Part shown: positions 1 through 6,813 of the stretch, one piece after another
Numbering within the stretch: position 1 is the stretch's first letter
Layout: every line of letters starts with the position of its first letter
From: Porphyromonadaceae bacterium
Lineage (GTDB): Bacteria > Bacteroidota > Bacteroidia > Bacteroidales > Dysgonomonadaceae
NCBI GenBank assembly: GCA_003517675.1
Contig: DPAC01000024.1
Span: forward strand, 1 to 8,648
DNA: 8,648 bases
Direction of reading: 5' to 3'
Notes under the pieces: model-generated
Seen by the model: only the letters and a program-made list of their open reading frames with translations
Told to the model about the DNA's origin: nothing
Database searches by the model: none
Made by a program: the position numbers and the translations under genes

Positions 1-573
1 TGGCGCAAAACCTACAGCAACAGCGGCATTGAGGAAGCTGCAAAAAGGGCAGGGGCAAAAGTGGTACCCGCACATCAGGAGTCCTACTACAAAACCGTCT
101 CCATTCCCCAAGGAAAAAGACTGAAGACGGCAAAAATTCACCAGGCAATCGTGGACAGCGACAAATGGATTAACGTCCCCGTTCTGAAAAACCATGGTGG
201 CGCACAGCTGACCATCTCCATGAAGAATTACATGGGCATTGTGTGGGACAGAGGCTTTTTCCATGCCAATGACCTCCAACAGTGCATCGCCGATGTATGC
301 ACCTACGAAAAACGCCCCGTGCTGAATGTGGTGGATGCCTACCGGCTGATGAAAACCAGCGGCCCCAAAGGCAAATCACTCTCCGACGTGGTGCTTTCAA
401 AAGGACTCTTCATGTCTCAGGACATTGTTGCCGTTGACACCGCAGCCGCCAATTTCTTCAACCAGGCCCGCGAGATGCCGCTTGAAAGGGTAACACATAT
501 TGCCAAAGCACAGGAACTGGGACTTGGGACAATGGATCTTGACAAACTGAATATAAGAAGGGTCCGTATTTAG
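1..573 (+). CDS. DUF362 family protein, C-terminal part (5' end outside window)
   Basis: The frame is open from the first base of the window to TAG at 571-573, giving 190 residues. A GTG at 61 is only an internal valine, because the frame continues upstream without a stop. The fragment shows the DUF362 core: PVLKNH at about residues 60-65 followed by SMKNYMG at 73-79, then VVDAYRLM near 110-117 and VDTAAANFF near 145-153. DUF362 proteins have no firmly established reaction. Many occur with, or are fused to, ferredoxin domains, which suggests a redox role. No cysteine cluster is seen in this fragment; the missing N-terminus could carry a Tat or Sec signal. The polyferredoxin gene follows after 47 bases on the same strand with no clear terminator between, so the two are probably cotranscribed and work together. 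The family call is fairly sure; the function is unknown. Confidence 0.85.
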   Translation, partial: WRKTYSNSGIEEAAKRAGAKVVPAHQESYYKTVSIPQGKRLKTAKIHQAIVDSDKWINVPVLKNHGGAQLTISMKNYMGIVWDRGFFHANDLQQCIADVCTYEKRPVLNVVDAYRLMKTSGPKGKSLSDVVLSKGLFMSQDIVAVDTAAANFFNQAREMPLERVTHIAKAQELGLGTMDLDKLNIRRVRI

Positions 574-620
574 TTTCCGATTGGTCACATTGGGTCCCTT
601 TCGAACCTAAAGAAATCTCT

Positions 621-2189
621 ATGCTGAAAAAGATTCGTGTAATCCTGTCTGTCATCCTGTTCGCACTCATTACCCTGTATTTTCTCGACTTCAGGGATTT
701 TCTTCCGGAAAGCTTCAGCTTTCTGGCGGAGATTCAGTTTATACCTGCGCTGTTGGCAGTTAACATCCTTGTGCTCGCTTCTCTGTTGCTGCTCACATTG
801 CTTTTTGGCAGGGTCTATTGTTCATCCGTCTGCCCCATGGGTATCTATCAGGATTTGGTGGCATGGCTATCCAAAAAATTCATCAGAAAGAAGAAATACA
901 AATACAGTAAGGCGAAAAATGTACTGCGCTGGAGCGTGCTGGCAGCCACAGTTGTCGCCTTCGTTTTCGGTTTCAACTTTCTGGTGGGACTCCTTGATCC
1001 CTACGGAGCATACGGGAGAATGGTCACACACCTCCTGCGTCCGGCCTATCTGGCTGGAAACAATTTGCTGGAAGCCATTTTCACTTCTTTCGATAATTAC
1101 GCGTTTTACAAGGTAAGCATCTATATGTTAAGTGTTTCCTCAGCGATTATTGCTCTTATTACCCTTGTTGCGATCGGTTACCTGGCCTGGCGCAACGGCA
1201 GAACCTACTGCAATACAATCTGTCCCGTAGGTACCACGCTCGGTTTTCTAAGCAAATACGCACTGTTTAAGATTCGGTTTGTGGACGAGAAATGCAACCT
1301 GTGTGGTCTGTGTGCCATGAAGTGCAAAGCATCGTGCATCGATTCCAAAAATAAACAGATCGATTACAGTCGCTGTGTCACCTGCTTCAACTGCCTTGAA
1401 AGCTGCAACCGGGATGCGATGAAATACAGGTTTTCTTTGCCGGGTAAAAAGAGATTGGCTGCTACAGTTCCGGCATACAGCGGTGTGAAAGAGGAAAAGG
1501 CGGAGAAAGAGATGAAGTCGGTTGATGCATCCAAACGCCGTTTTCTGTCGGCCACACTGGCAACAGGACTGGCAGCAGGACACCTGATTGCGCAGGAGAT
1601 CTCAGAGGGGGTACTTTCAAAGCGTGAACTAAAAAGAGAGGTGCCCATCGCACCTCCCGGCGCCGTCTCTTTCGATCACTTGCGGGAGAAATGTATCTCC
1701 TGCCACCTCTGCGTGAGCAAATGCCCGAGCCACGTGATCAAGCCGGCATTTCTTGAATATGGCCTGGGTGGGATGATGCAGCCCAAGCTCTACTTCGACC
1801 ATGGTTTCTGCAACTACGACTGTACCATCTGTGGTGAGGTATGTCCCACAGGCGCCATCCTGCCGCTTACAAAGGAGGAGAAGAACCATACCCAGATGGG
1901 ACAGGTACAGTTTATCATCGAGAACTGTATTGTTTATTACGATGAGACCAGCTGCGGAGCCTGTTCCGAACACTGTCCCACGCAGGCGGTCCATATGGTG
2001 CCCTACAAAGGAGTGCTGACCATCCCTGAAATCAATCAGGATATCTGCGTGGGTTGCGGCGGCTGTGAGTCTGTGTGCCCGGCCATTCCTTATAAAGCCA
2101 TATACGTGGAAGGGCTGTCTGCCCAGAATATCATTGAAATTAAAAAGGAAGAGGTCGAAGATGTTGTGATTGAGGATTTCGGATTTTAA
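621..2189 (+). CDS. Membrane polyferredoxin, NapH-NapG-like fusion (4Fe-4S binding protein)
   Basis: This 522-residue protein probably passes electrons from the quinol pool or cytoplasm to a periplasmic acceptor. The N-terminal half is NapH/NosR-like. Hydrophobic segments lie near residues 5-23, 40-62, 101-124 and 166-189. Two CxxxCP motifs follow GR-x-YC (C67/C71 and C197/C201), then two 4Fe-4S sites (C225/228/231/235 and C252/255/258/262). A charged linker leads to SKRRFL at 304-309 and a short hydrophobic Ala/Leu/Gly stretch, resembling a Tat signal in KR form. The C-terminal half follows the NapG layout with four Cys sets: 358/361/364/368, 397/401/404/408, 445/448/452 (perhaps with C436), and 476/479/482/486. 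NapG and NapH are separate proteins in E. coli, so this reads as a fusion; that the C-terminal half is periplasmic is inference. The ATG at 621 is chosen because the first membrane segment starts directly after it. There is no strong Shine-Dalgarno. The partner is probably the upstream DUF362 protein; no nap catalytic gene is visible. Confidence 0.85.
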   Translation: MLKKIRVILSVILFALITLYFLDFRDFLPESFSFLAEIQFIPALLAVNILVLASLLLLTLLFGRVYCSSVCPMGIYQDLVAWLSKKFIRKKKYKYSKAKNVLRWSVLAATVVAFVFGFNFLVGLLDPYGAYGRMVTHLLRPAYLAGNNLLEAIFTSFDNYAFYKVSIYMLSVSSAIIALITLVAIGYLAWRNGRTYCNTICPVGTTLGFLSKYALFKIRFVDEKCNLCGLCAMKCKASCIDSKNKQIDYSRCVTCFNCLESCNRDAMKYRFSLPGKKRLAATVPAYSGVKEEKAEKEMKSVDASKRRFLSATLATGLAAGHLIAQEISEGVLSKRELKREVPIAPPGAVSFDHLREKCISCHLCVSKCPSHVIKPAFLEYGLGGMMQPKLYFDHGFCNYDCTICGEVCPTGAILPLTKEEKNHTQMGQVQFIIENCIVYYDETSCGACSEHCPTQAVHMVPYKGVLTIPEINQDICVGCGGCESVCPAIPYKAIYVEGLSAQNIIEIKKEEVEDVVIEDFGF

Positions 2190-2324
2190 TCAATTCACCA
2201 TTGAATTCCGAAGTGCAGATCCTGCCCGCATGGTTTTTAATCTACTCCCTACTGGTCTGCACGATCCTCTATCTTTCACACGCGATCTTCTTCCATCGAC
2301 ATGTTGAGCTCTACAGCATTGTTG

Positions 2325-2342
2325 AAAGCAGACATGCTTTTT
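2325..2342 (+). terminator. Weak terminator-like hairpin after the polyferredoxin gene
   Basis: AAAGCA (2325-2330) and TGCTTT (2335-2340) form a 6-bp stem with a GACA loop, and two further T follow before the run breaks. It lies about 135 bases after the polyferredoxin stop, in the 191-base gap between two convergent genes. The stem is short and mostly A-T, so this is a weak candidate. No better hairpin was seen in the gap, and no gene is supported there. Confidence 0.25.
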
Positions 2343-2380
2343 GTTCCCTGGCCGGCTATCCCCCTACACAAACAGAGAAT

Positions 2381-2980
2381 CTATCTGGGATACCCTACCG
2401 ATTGGGTCAGCAACACCTCCTCTGTGGGTTTCAACCCTAAGAGTGCATGTAGCTTCTCTTTGTTGAACATACCCCTGACAACAGAACCCAGTCCTTCGGA
2501 GGCACAGTATAGATAAATGTTCTGTGAAACAAAACCACAGCCGGTAAAGGCATACTCCCTACCTGAAGCTTTCTGCATATCTGCCACGAATATCAGGTTG
2601 AGCGGTACGGTGGCCACAAAATCCTGCGAACCTGTCTCGGCACGGTAATCACCTTTCTTCACCTCTTTCAGCAGATGATTGCGGGCATCATAGAAATAAA
2701 TAGCTTTCCGGGTGGTGAGGTAGAGTTCCAATTCCTGACGGTTGTTGGCGGTAGGTGCTGTACGTTTGTCGTCACGGTTGAATCCGTTGGCAGCCCATAA
2801 CAGGTTCGATAACTGTTGCAATGACAGTTCTTTCTCCTGATAGGAACGTGTGGAATGCCTCTGATTGAGTGCCTCCATCAATGGTTTACCCCCACTCCTG
2901 TCTGGCTTGGGCAACTGAATATCCTGTGCCTGCAAAAAACAACCCATCATCATAAATGCGATCAAAAGAATATTTTTCAT
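2381..2980 (-). CDS. Exported SagB-type nitroreductase family protein
   Basis: This is a 199-residue FMN-dependent oxidoreductase of the nitroreductase superfamily, closest in layout to the SagB/ThcOx group. Residues 1-18 form a signal peptide: K2, a hydrophobic core, then FLQA with cleavage likely before Q19. C14 in MMGC is a poor lipobox, so signal peptidase I is preferred. After it come the proline-containing lead-in (LPKPDRSGG), the FMN-phosphate motif R41-x-S43-x-R45, SNLLWAANG at about 57-65, and a typical SagB-like YFYDARNHLL segment. Near the C-terminus are SQNIYLY, EGLGSVVRGMF and a final VGYPR. The length is normal for a single-domain member. SagB proper oxidises azolines in peptide natural products, but no precursor peptide, cyclodehydratase or other toxin gene is nearby, so the substrate is unknown. 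It sits 152 bases downstream of the E2 gene on the same strand with its own promoter-like element, so it is probably a separate unit. Confidence 0.88.
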   Translation of the reverse strand: MKNILLIAFMMMGCFLQAQDIQLPKPDRSGGKPLMEALNQRHSTRSYQEKELSLQQLSNLLWAANGFNRDDKRTAPTANNRQELELYLTTRKAIYFYDARNHLLKEVKKGDYRAETGSQDFVATVPLNLIFVADMQKASGREYAFTGCGFVSQNIYLYCASEGLGSVVRGMFNKEKLHALLGLKPTEEVLLTQSVGYPR

Positions 2981-3017
2981 ATCTATTCAGAAAATAAATG
3001 AATAATAGAAGTCTCTG

Positions 3018-3025
3018 CAAATATA
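3018..3025 (-). promoter_or_regulatory. Bacteroidota -7 element (TATATTTG) for the nitroreductase gene
   Basis: On the minus strand TATATTTG matches the Bacteroidota primary-sigma -7 consensus TAnnTTTG exactly. It lies 37 bases before the ATG at 2980, leaving a leader of about 30 A/T-rich bases without a Shine-Dalgarno. No clean TTTG -33 box is found at the expected 19-21 base spacing, so it is only a moderate candidate. Confidence 0.4.
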
Positions 3026-3132
3026 GAACAAAGATATCATTCCTGCTTTATTCCTCTGACCTGTGTGTACCTTAAAATAGATCCCCTCCACAGGATATTA
3101 TGTTATTTTATGTTAACAGTTAAATACCGGTT

Positions 3133-4416
3133 TTACTCTTCCATCATCATCGACAGCGGATCGGAGAGGTACCCCATCACCCTGGACAGGAAACGGGCGG
3201 TCTCACCACCATCAACAATACGATGATCCACGGAGAGGGAGAGCGGCATGATATGGCCGATCACGATCTCATCACCTTTCACGATGGGAGTCTTCATGAT
3301 CCGTCCGATTCCCAGGATGCCAGCCTGCGGGTAGTTGATCACCGGCGTAGCAAAAATACCGCCAATGGAGCCAAAACTGGTGATGGAGAAGGAACCCTCC
3401 TTCATCTCCTCCAGTGTCAGCTTCCTGTTTCTGGCCTTCTCAGCCAACCTTCCTATCTGGCTGGCAACCTCGAAGAGGGAGATGCGGTCGGCGTCTCGTA
3501 TCACCGGCACCACCAGTCCATCGGGAGCATCCACCGCAATGGCAATATGACAACGGTTGTACAGGATCATCCGGTTATTCTCCGTATCGATCTGTGAGTT
3601 GAGTTGCGGGTGATGCTTCAGCGCCAGTGCCACCGCCTTCACGATAAAGGGAAGATAGGTAAGCTTCACCCCTTTCTCTGCATAGAGTGGCTTGTATTTT
3701 GCAATCACCACCTTGAGTGCCGAGATCTCCACCTCTTCGAACAGCGACATATGGACAGTATTGCGCTTAGAGTTGAGCATGTTGCGCGCGATGGTCTTGC
3801 GGATTTGTGTCAACGGCTGGTAGGTCACATCGTTATCGGAACTTTCCATGGAAGCATCCTTCACCGGTTCTGCAGCCATGTCGCTGCCATATTGGAGGAT
3901 ATCCTCCCGTTTCACCCTGCCGGAGGGACCACTGCCCGGCACCACATTGATGTCGATGCCCATCTCCTTAGCCAGGGCACGTGCCACGGGTGTCGCCAAA
4001 GCTTTGCGCTCAGGCTCGCTTTGTCCTCTCTCCGAGGTGAGCCCCTCGCTGCTTGAAGCCAGCGGAGCTGCCTCATTGCCAGCCACCTCCATGGTGCCCA
4101 CCACAGCTGCGGCATCCTCTCCCTCAACAATCGGCTCTGTTGAGGAGTGACGCGCTGTAGAGCTAATCTGCTCTTTTCCATCAACCTCAATCTCCATAAG
4201 GGGAGCACCCACCCGGATCACATCGCCCGGATTCCCATGAAGGGCAGTGATTACACCATTCTTAGATGAGGGAATATCGGCCACCACCTTATCGGTCTCC
4301 ATTTGCACCACGGGGTCCCCCACTTTCACCTGATCTCCTTCTTTCACATACCATTCAAGGATGGTTCCCTCTTCCAATCCTTCACCAAGGTCAGGAAAAT
4401 TAAATATATAGTTCAT
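3133..4416 (-). CDS. pdhC: Dihydrolipoamide acyltransferase, E2 of a 2-oxo acid dehydrogenase complex
   Basis: This 427-residue protein is the core of the complex: it accepts the acyl group made by E1 on its lipoyl arm and transfers it to CoA in the cytoplasm. Domains run in the usual order. A single lipoyl domain covers about residues 2-78, with ETDK and the lipoylated K43. An Ala/Ser/Glu-rich flexible linker follows to about 136. The peripheral-subunit binding domain is at about 138-175 (ATPVARALAKEMGID, then GSGPSGRVKREDIL). The catalytic acyltransferase domain runs from about 198 to the end, with SVDHRIVDGG carrying H398 and D402. The length is normal for a one-lipoyl E2. The gene begins 11 bases after the E1 beta stop and is the last cistron of the operon. 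Its start has no Shine-Dalgarno but is fixed by the immediate onset of the lipoyl fold. Acetyl (pyruvate) is the favoured acyl group because of the linked E1 genes; branched-chain acyl groups remain possible. Confidence 0.93.
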   Translation of the reverse strand: MNYIFNFPDLGEGLEEGTILEWYVKEGDQVKVGDPVVQMETDKVVADIPSSKNGVITALHGNPGDVIRVGAPLMEIEVDGKEQISSTARHSSTEPIVEGEDAAAVVGTMEVAGNEAAPLASSSEGLTSERGQSEPERKALATPVARALAKEMGIDINVVPGSGPSGRVKREDILQYGSDMAAEPVKDASMESSDNDVTYQPLTQIRKTIARNMLNSKRNTVHMSLFEEVEISALKVVIAKYKPLYAEKGVKLTYLPFIVKAVALALKHHPQLNSQIDTENNRMILYNRCHIAIAVDAPDGLVVPVIRDADRISLFEVASQIGRLAEKARNRKLTLEEMKEGSFSITSFGSIGGIFATPVINYPQAGILGIGRIMKTPIVKGDEIVIGHIMPLSLSVDHRIVDGGETARFLSRVMGYLSDPLSMMMEE

Positions 4417-4427
4417 GCTGTTAACGC

Positions 4428-5405
4428 TTAGAAATGAATGGTTTTTTCAATTTCATAAAGAATCCTTTCGGGAGAGATGATGTAATAGGGTTCTCCCTGG
4501 GCCAGGGGGACAATGGTGTCAAAGCCACCCACCCTGCGCGGGGGAGCCTCCAGGGAAAGGAATGCCTCCTCGTTGGCAATGGCAATCAGTTCCGATCCCA
4601 CGCTGAACGATTCATGTGCTTCAGCCACCACGATCATCCTTCCCGTTTTCCGCACAGAGGTGCGGATGGTCTCCCGATCAATTGGGTAGATAGAACGCAG
4701 GTCAATCAGCTCCACTGAGATGCCGGCTTCCTCCGCCATCACGATCGCTTTCTGGCATTCGCGGATCAAGGCACCAAAAGCCACCAGTGTGATGTCACTT
4801 CCCTCCTGTACCACCCTCGCCTTGTCGAGAGGAAGGCTGTATTTCTCCTCGGGGACCTCCTGTTTGATGGCACGGTAGATCCGCTTTGGCTCCATGAAGA
4901 TGATGGGATCATTGCTCTCCAGGGCACTGATCATCATCCCCTTGGCATCGTGAGGGGTAGAGGGGATCACCACTTTCAGTCCCGGTATATGGGCGAAAAG
5001 CGCCTCAGGGCTCTCGGAATGATGCTCCAGTGCGTTGACCCCACCCCCATAGGGAAAGCGGATCACCATCGGTGCCCGATACTTGCCACGTGATCGGTTC
5101 TGGATCCGGGATACATTGGTGAGGATCTGGTTAAAGGCAGGAAAGGTGAACCCATCGAACTGCAGCTCCACCACCGGGCGGAGACCCGAGACAGCCATCC
5201 CGAGTGCGGTACCCACGATACCCGACTCTGCCAGGGGTGAGTCGAACACCCTCTCAACACCATATTTCTTCTGCAGTCCCTCGGTGACGCGAAAGACACC
5301 TCCCTCCACGCCTACATCCTCGCCGTATATCACAATATTCTCATCCTCGTTCAGTTTGATATCCAGCGCATTGTTGATCGCCTTCACCATGGTCATCACG
5401 CTCAT
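4428..5405 (-). CDS. pdhB: 2-oxo acid (probably pyruvate) dehydrogenase E1 component, beta subunit
   Basis: This 325-residue protein is the beta half of the alpha2-beta2 thiamine-diphosphate E1 enzyme. Landmarks are GEDVGVEGGVFRVTEGL at about 28-44, DSPLAESGIVGTALGMA at 55-71 with the cofactor-activating E60, GGGVNALEHHSESPE at about 120-134 with the H128/H129 pair, and PGLKVVIPSTPHDAKG at 141-156. The C-terminal transketolase domain includes DLRSIYPID and VAEAHESFSVGSE. Several of these stretches read almost like Bacillus PdhB, for example the GGVFR-TEGLQ block and the VVIPSTP-DAKG block. The ATG overlaps the E1 alpha stop as ATGA, giving translational coupling, and a strong Shine-Dalgarno lies before it. 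The alternative is the beta subunit of a branched-chain 2-oxo acid dehydrogenase; sequence reading alone cannot settle the substrate. Confidence 0.93.
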   Translation of the reverse strand: MSVMTMVKAINNALDIKLNEDENIVIYGEDVGVEGGVFRVTEGLQKKYGVERVFDSPLAESGIVGTALGMAVSGLRPVVELQFDGFTFPAFNQILTNVSRIQNRSRGKYRAPMVIRFPYGGGVNALEHHSESPEALFAHIPGLKVVIPSTPHDAKGMMISALESNDPIIFMEPKRIYRAIKQEVPEEKYSLPLDKARVVQEGSDITLVAFGALIRECQKAIVMAEEAGISVELIDLRSIYPIDRETIRTSVRKTGRMIVVAEAHESFSVGSELIAIANEEAFLSLEAPPRRVGGFDTIVPLAQGEPYYIISPERILYEIEKTIHF

Positions 5406-6511
5406 CCTCTTTTCTCCTTCCAGCTTAAGAATTGTTCATACTCTTTTTTCTGTCTTCTCAATTCATCGGGCATATCGCTGTACATATGCACAAACACATC
5501 ATCCAAGGGATATGATTTCTCCTTTTCCGCCTCGGTAAACTGACGGTCAATCTCCTCACGGTACTTCTCCCGAAGTTGCTTTTCGTCGATGGACCAGATA
5601 CCGGCATCCTGCATGTATCGCTTCAGGCGGATCAGCGGATCGCTCATGGCCCAGAGCTGCTCCTCCTCTTTTTCGCGGTACTTGGAGGGATCATCGGAGG
5701 TGGTGTGAGCCCCGAGACGATAGGTGAGTGCCTCGATCAGCACCGCTCCCCTGCCCGACCGTGCATACTCGGCAGCGGTCTTGTAGGCGAGATACATCGC
5801 GAAGAAATCGTTGCCGTCCACCTTGATGCCAGGGATACCGAAAGCGACCGACTTGACCGCCAGGTTGAGTGAGTTGGTCTGCTTCTGCACCGGCACGGAG
5901 ATGGCATACTGGTTGTTCTGGATGGTGAAGATCACCGGTACCTGCCAAACGCCGGCAAAGTTGAGCGCCTCGCTGAAGTCGCCCTCGGAGGTACCGCCGT
6001 CACCGATAAAGGTGAAGACCGCCTCATCCTTCTTTCGGTACTTCACCGAGTAACCCACGCCTGTGGCATGGTGAAACTGTGTACCAATTGAGATGGAAAT
6101 GGGGAGGGTATGATGAGCTTGCTGAAAGCTACCACCCCACTCGTTGCCAAGGTAGAAGAGGAACATCTCCTTCATGGTTCCCCCTTTCGATAGCAGAATG
6201 CCCATTTCACGGAAAGATGGAACAAGCCAGTCCTCATACCGAATGTTCATCCCGGCAGCGATGTGGATTGCCTCCTGCCCAAGGTTAGGGGTAAAGGTGT
6301 ACATCCTCCCCTGTCGCTGGTATGAGACCGCCATCTCATCGGCAATCCGCTCGTACAACATCTGTCGGTAGGCTTCTATAATGGTCTCATCCTCCAGCTC
6401 CGGCATCAGATCCTTTCGGATCAGATTGCCTTCCCGGTCGATGATTTGCAGCATTTTATCTTCCAGTGGATTGAAGTCACGGAAAATCGCAGGTAAATCA
6501 TGTTGGGTCAT
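5402..6511 (-). CDS. pdhA: 2-oxo acid (probably pyruvate) dehydrogenase E1 component, alpha subunit
   Basis: This 369-residue protein is the thiamine-diphosphate-binding subunit that decarboxylates the 2-oxo acid and loads the acyl group on E2. The cofactor motif is present: GDGGTSEGDF beginning at G170 and ending with NN at 199-200, followed by YAIS. FTPNLGQEA at about 73-81 and the conserved loop RLGAHTTSDDPSKYR at 265-279 are also seen. The N-terminal arm (IIDREGNLIRKDLMPELEDE and RQGRMYTFTPN) resembles Bacillus PdhA, which favours pyruvate. The TTSDDPS loop is also shared with branched-chain enzymes, so substrate choice is an inference. The ATG at 6509-6511 starts the operon; no upstream gene is close on this strand, since the flavoprotein gene ends 302 bases away with a hairpin between. 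No E3 gene is found near, so the complex must use lipoamide dehydrogenase encoded elsewhere. Confidence 0.93.
   Translation of the reverse strand: MTQHDLPAIFRDFNPLEDKMLQIIDREGNLIRKDLMPELEDETIIEAYRQMLYERIADEMAVSYQRQGRMYTFTPNLGQEAIHIAAGMNIRYEDWLVPSFREMGILLSKGGTMKEMFLFYLGNEWGGSFQQAHHTLPISISIGTQFHHATGVGYSVKYRKKDEAVFTFIGDGGTSEGDFSEALNFAGVWQVPVIFTIQNNQYAISVPVQKQTNSLNLAVKSVAFGIPGIKVDGNDFFAMYLAYKTAAEYARSGRGAVLIEALTYRLGAHTTSDDPSKYREKEEEQLWAMSDPLIRLKRYMQDAGIWSIDEKQLREKYREEIDRQFTEAEKEKSYPLDDVFVHMYSDMPDELRRQKKEYEQFLSWKEKRG
5414..5419 (-). promoter_or_regulatory. Strong Shine-Dalgarno (AAGGAG) inside E1 alpha for E1 beta
   Basis: On the minus strand AAGGAG lies 8 bases before the E1 beta ATG, inside the last codons of E1 alpha. 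Most other starts in the window have A-rich leaders without such a site, as is usual in Bacteroidota. Here it supports the overlapping ATGA start. Confidence 0.55.
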
Positions 6512-6573
6512 CTATCTGTCTATTTAGAGCAATTTTAAATAATTCTTTGCACTGAATATAACAGTCACACTAA

Positions 6574-6600
6574 CAAATAGTTTACAACAAGGGGAACAAA
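6574..6600 (-). promoter_or_regulatory. Candidate promoter for the E1 alpha-E1 beta-E2 operon
   Basis: On the minus strand a TTTG box (6597-6600) is followed after 17 bases by TATTTG (6574-6579), a shortened likeness of the Bacteroidota TTTG/TAnnTTTG pair. The spacing is shorter than consensus and the -7 box is incomplete. It is the best match seen in the leader, about 65-90 bases before the E1 alpha start. Confidence 0.22.
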
Positions 6601-6624
6601 CGTTGACAAAAAAAAATAATTGAC

Positions 6625-6670
6625 TGATTCCCTTTTATCTATAGCCAGGAACAATCAGATAAAAAAATCA
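6625..6670 (-). terminator. Terminator-like hairpin after the nitronate monooxygenase gene
   Basis: TTTTATCT (6633-6640) pairs with AGATAAAA (6657-6664), and TGATT (6625-6629) pairs outside it with AATCA (6666-6670), giving 13 paired bases with a 3/1 internal bulge and a 16-base loop. Read on the minus strand it is followed about 8 bases later by TTATTTTTTTT. Placement between the flavoprotein stop and the E1 alpha operon fits a terminator. The A/T-rich stem and the distance to the T run weaken it. Confidence 0.4.
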
Positions 6671-6813
6671 AATATCGATTTTAGGGTATGTGGTGGCCGG
6701 AGCGACAGAATACTGCCCCCCCCGAAAACAAACGGATGATCTCTTTCTTCTGGAATGAAAACGATGATAAACGCGCAATAGCAGGAAAAATAGGCAAAAC
6801 CGGTTTGGGTGAA

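Larger units (their letters stand above)
6512..6813. other. 302-base gap between flavoprotein stop and E1 alpha start
   Basis: No complete gene is supported here. From the flavoprotein end toward E1 alpha it holds a 10-bp palindrome AAACCGGTTT (6797-6806), a run of eight C on the plus strand (6716-6723), a terminator-like hairpin (6625-6670), a poly-A run of nine on the plus strand (6608-6616), and the probable E1 alpha leader, which is A/T-rich. A short open plus-strand frame beginning at 6688 overlaps the flavoprotein gene antisense and looks spurious. Some minus-strand frames stay open through 6690-6813 but have no start codon, so a gene remnant is possible but unproven. Confidence 0.6.

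Noticed and set aside
621..2189. Naming the polyferredoxin napH or napG and inferring nitrate respiration
   Set aside because: No napA, napB or other nitrate reductase gene is in view, and the fused form with a DUF362 partner may serve a different acceptor.
2192..2207. AATTCA-CCAT-TGAATT inverted repeat just after the polyferredoxin stop
   Set aside because: The stem is nearly all A-T and no T run follows, so it is not a convincing terminator.
2201..2440. 79-codon plus-strand open frame with a hydrophobic start between the convergent genes
   Set aside because: It begins with TTG, overlaps the 3' end of the nitroreductase gene antisense and shows no family-like features.
2381..2980. Calling the nitroreductase a peptide-modifying SagB
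   Set aside because: No precursor peptide, SagC/SagD-like cyclodehydratase or exporter is nearby, and the protein is exported and single-domain.
3068..3107. CCTGTG...CACAGG inverted repeat and a TTATGTTA direct repeat after the E2 stop
   Set aside because: The stem is only 6 bp with a loop of over 20 bases, and the direct repeat is short and A/T-rich; both are expected by chance.
3604..4056. 150-codon open frame on the plus strand, antisense to E2
   Set aside because: It lies wholly inside the E2 gene, whose domains and active-site motifs are unmistakable; the composition reads as a shadow.
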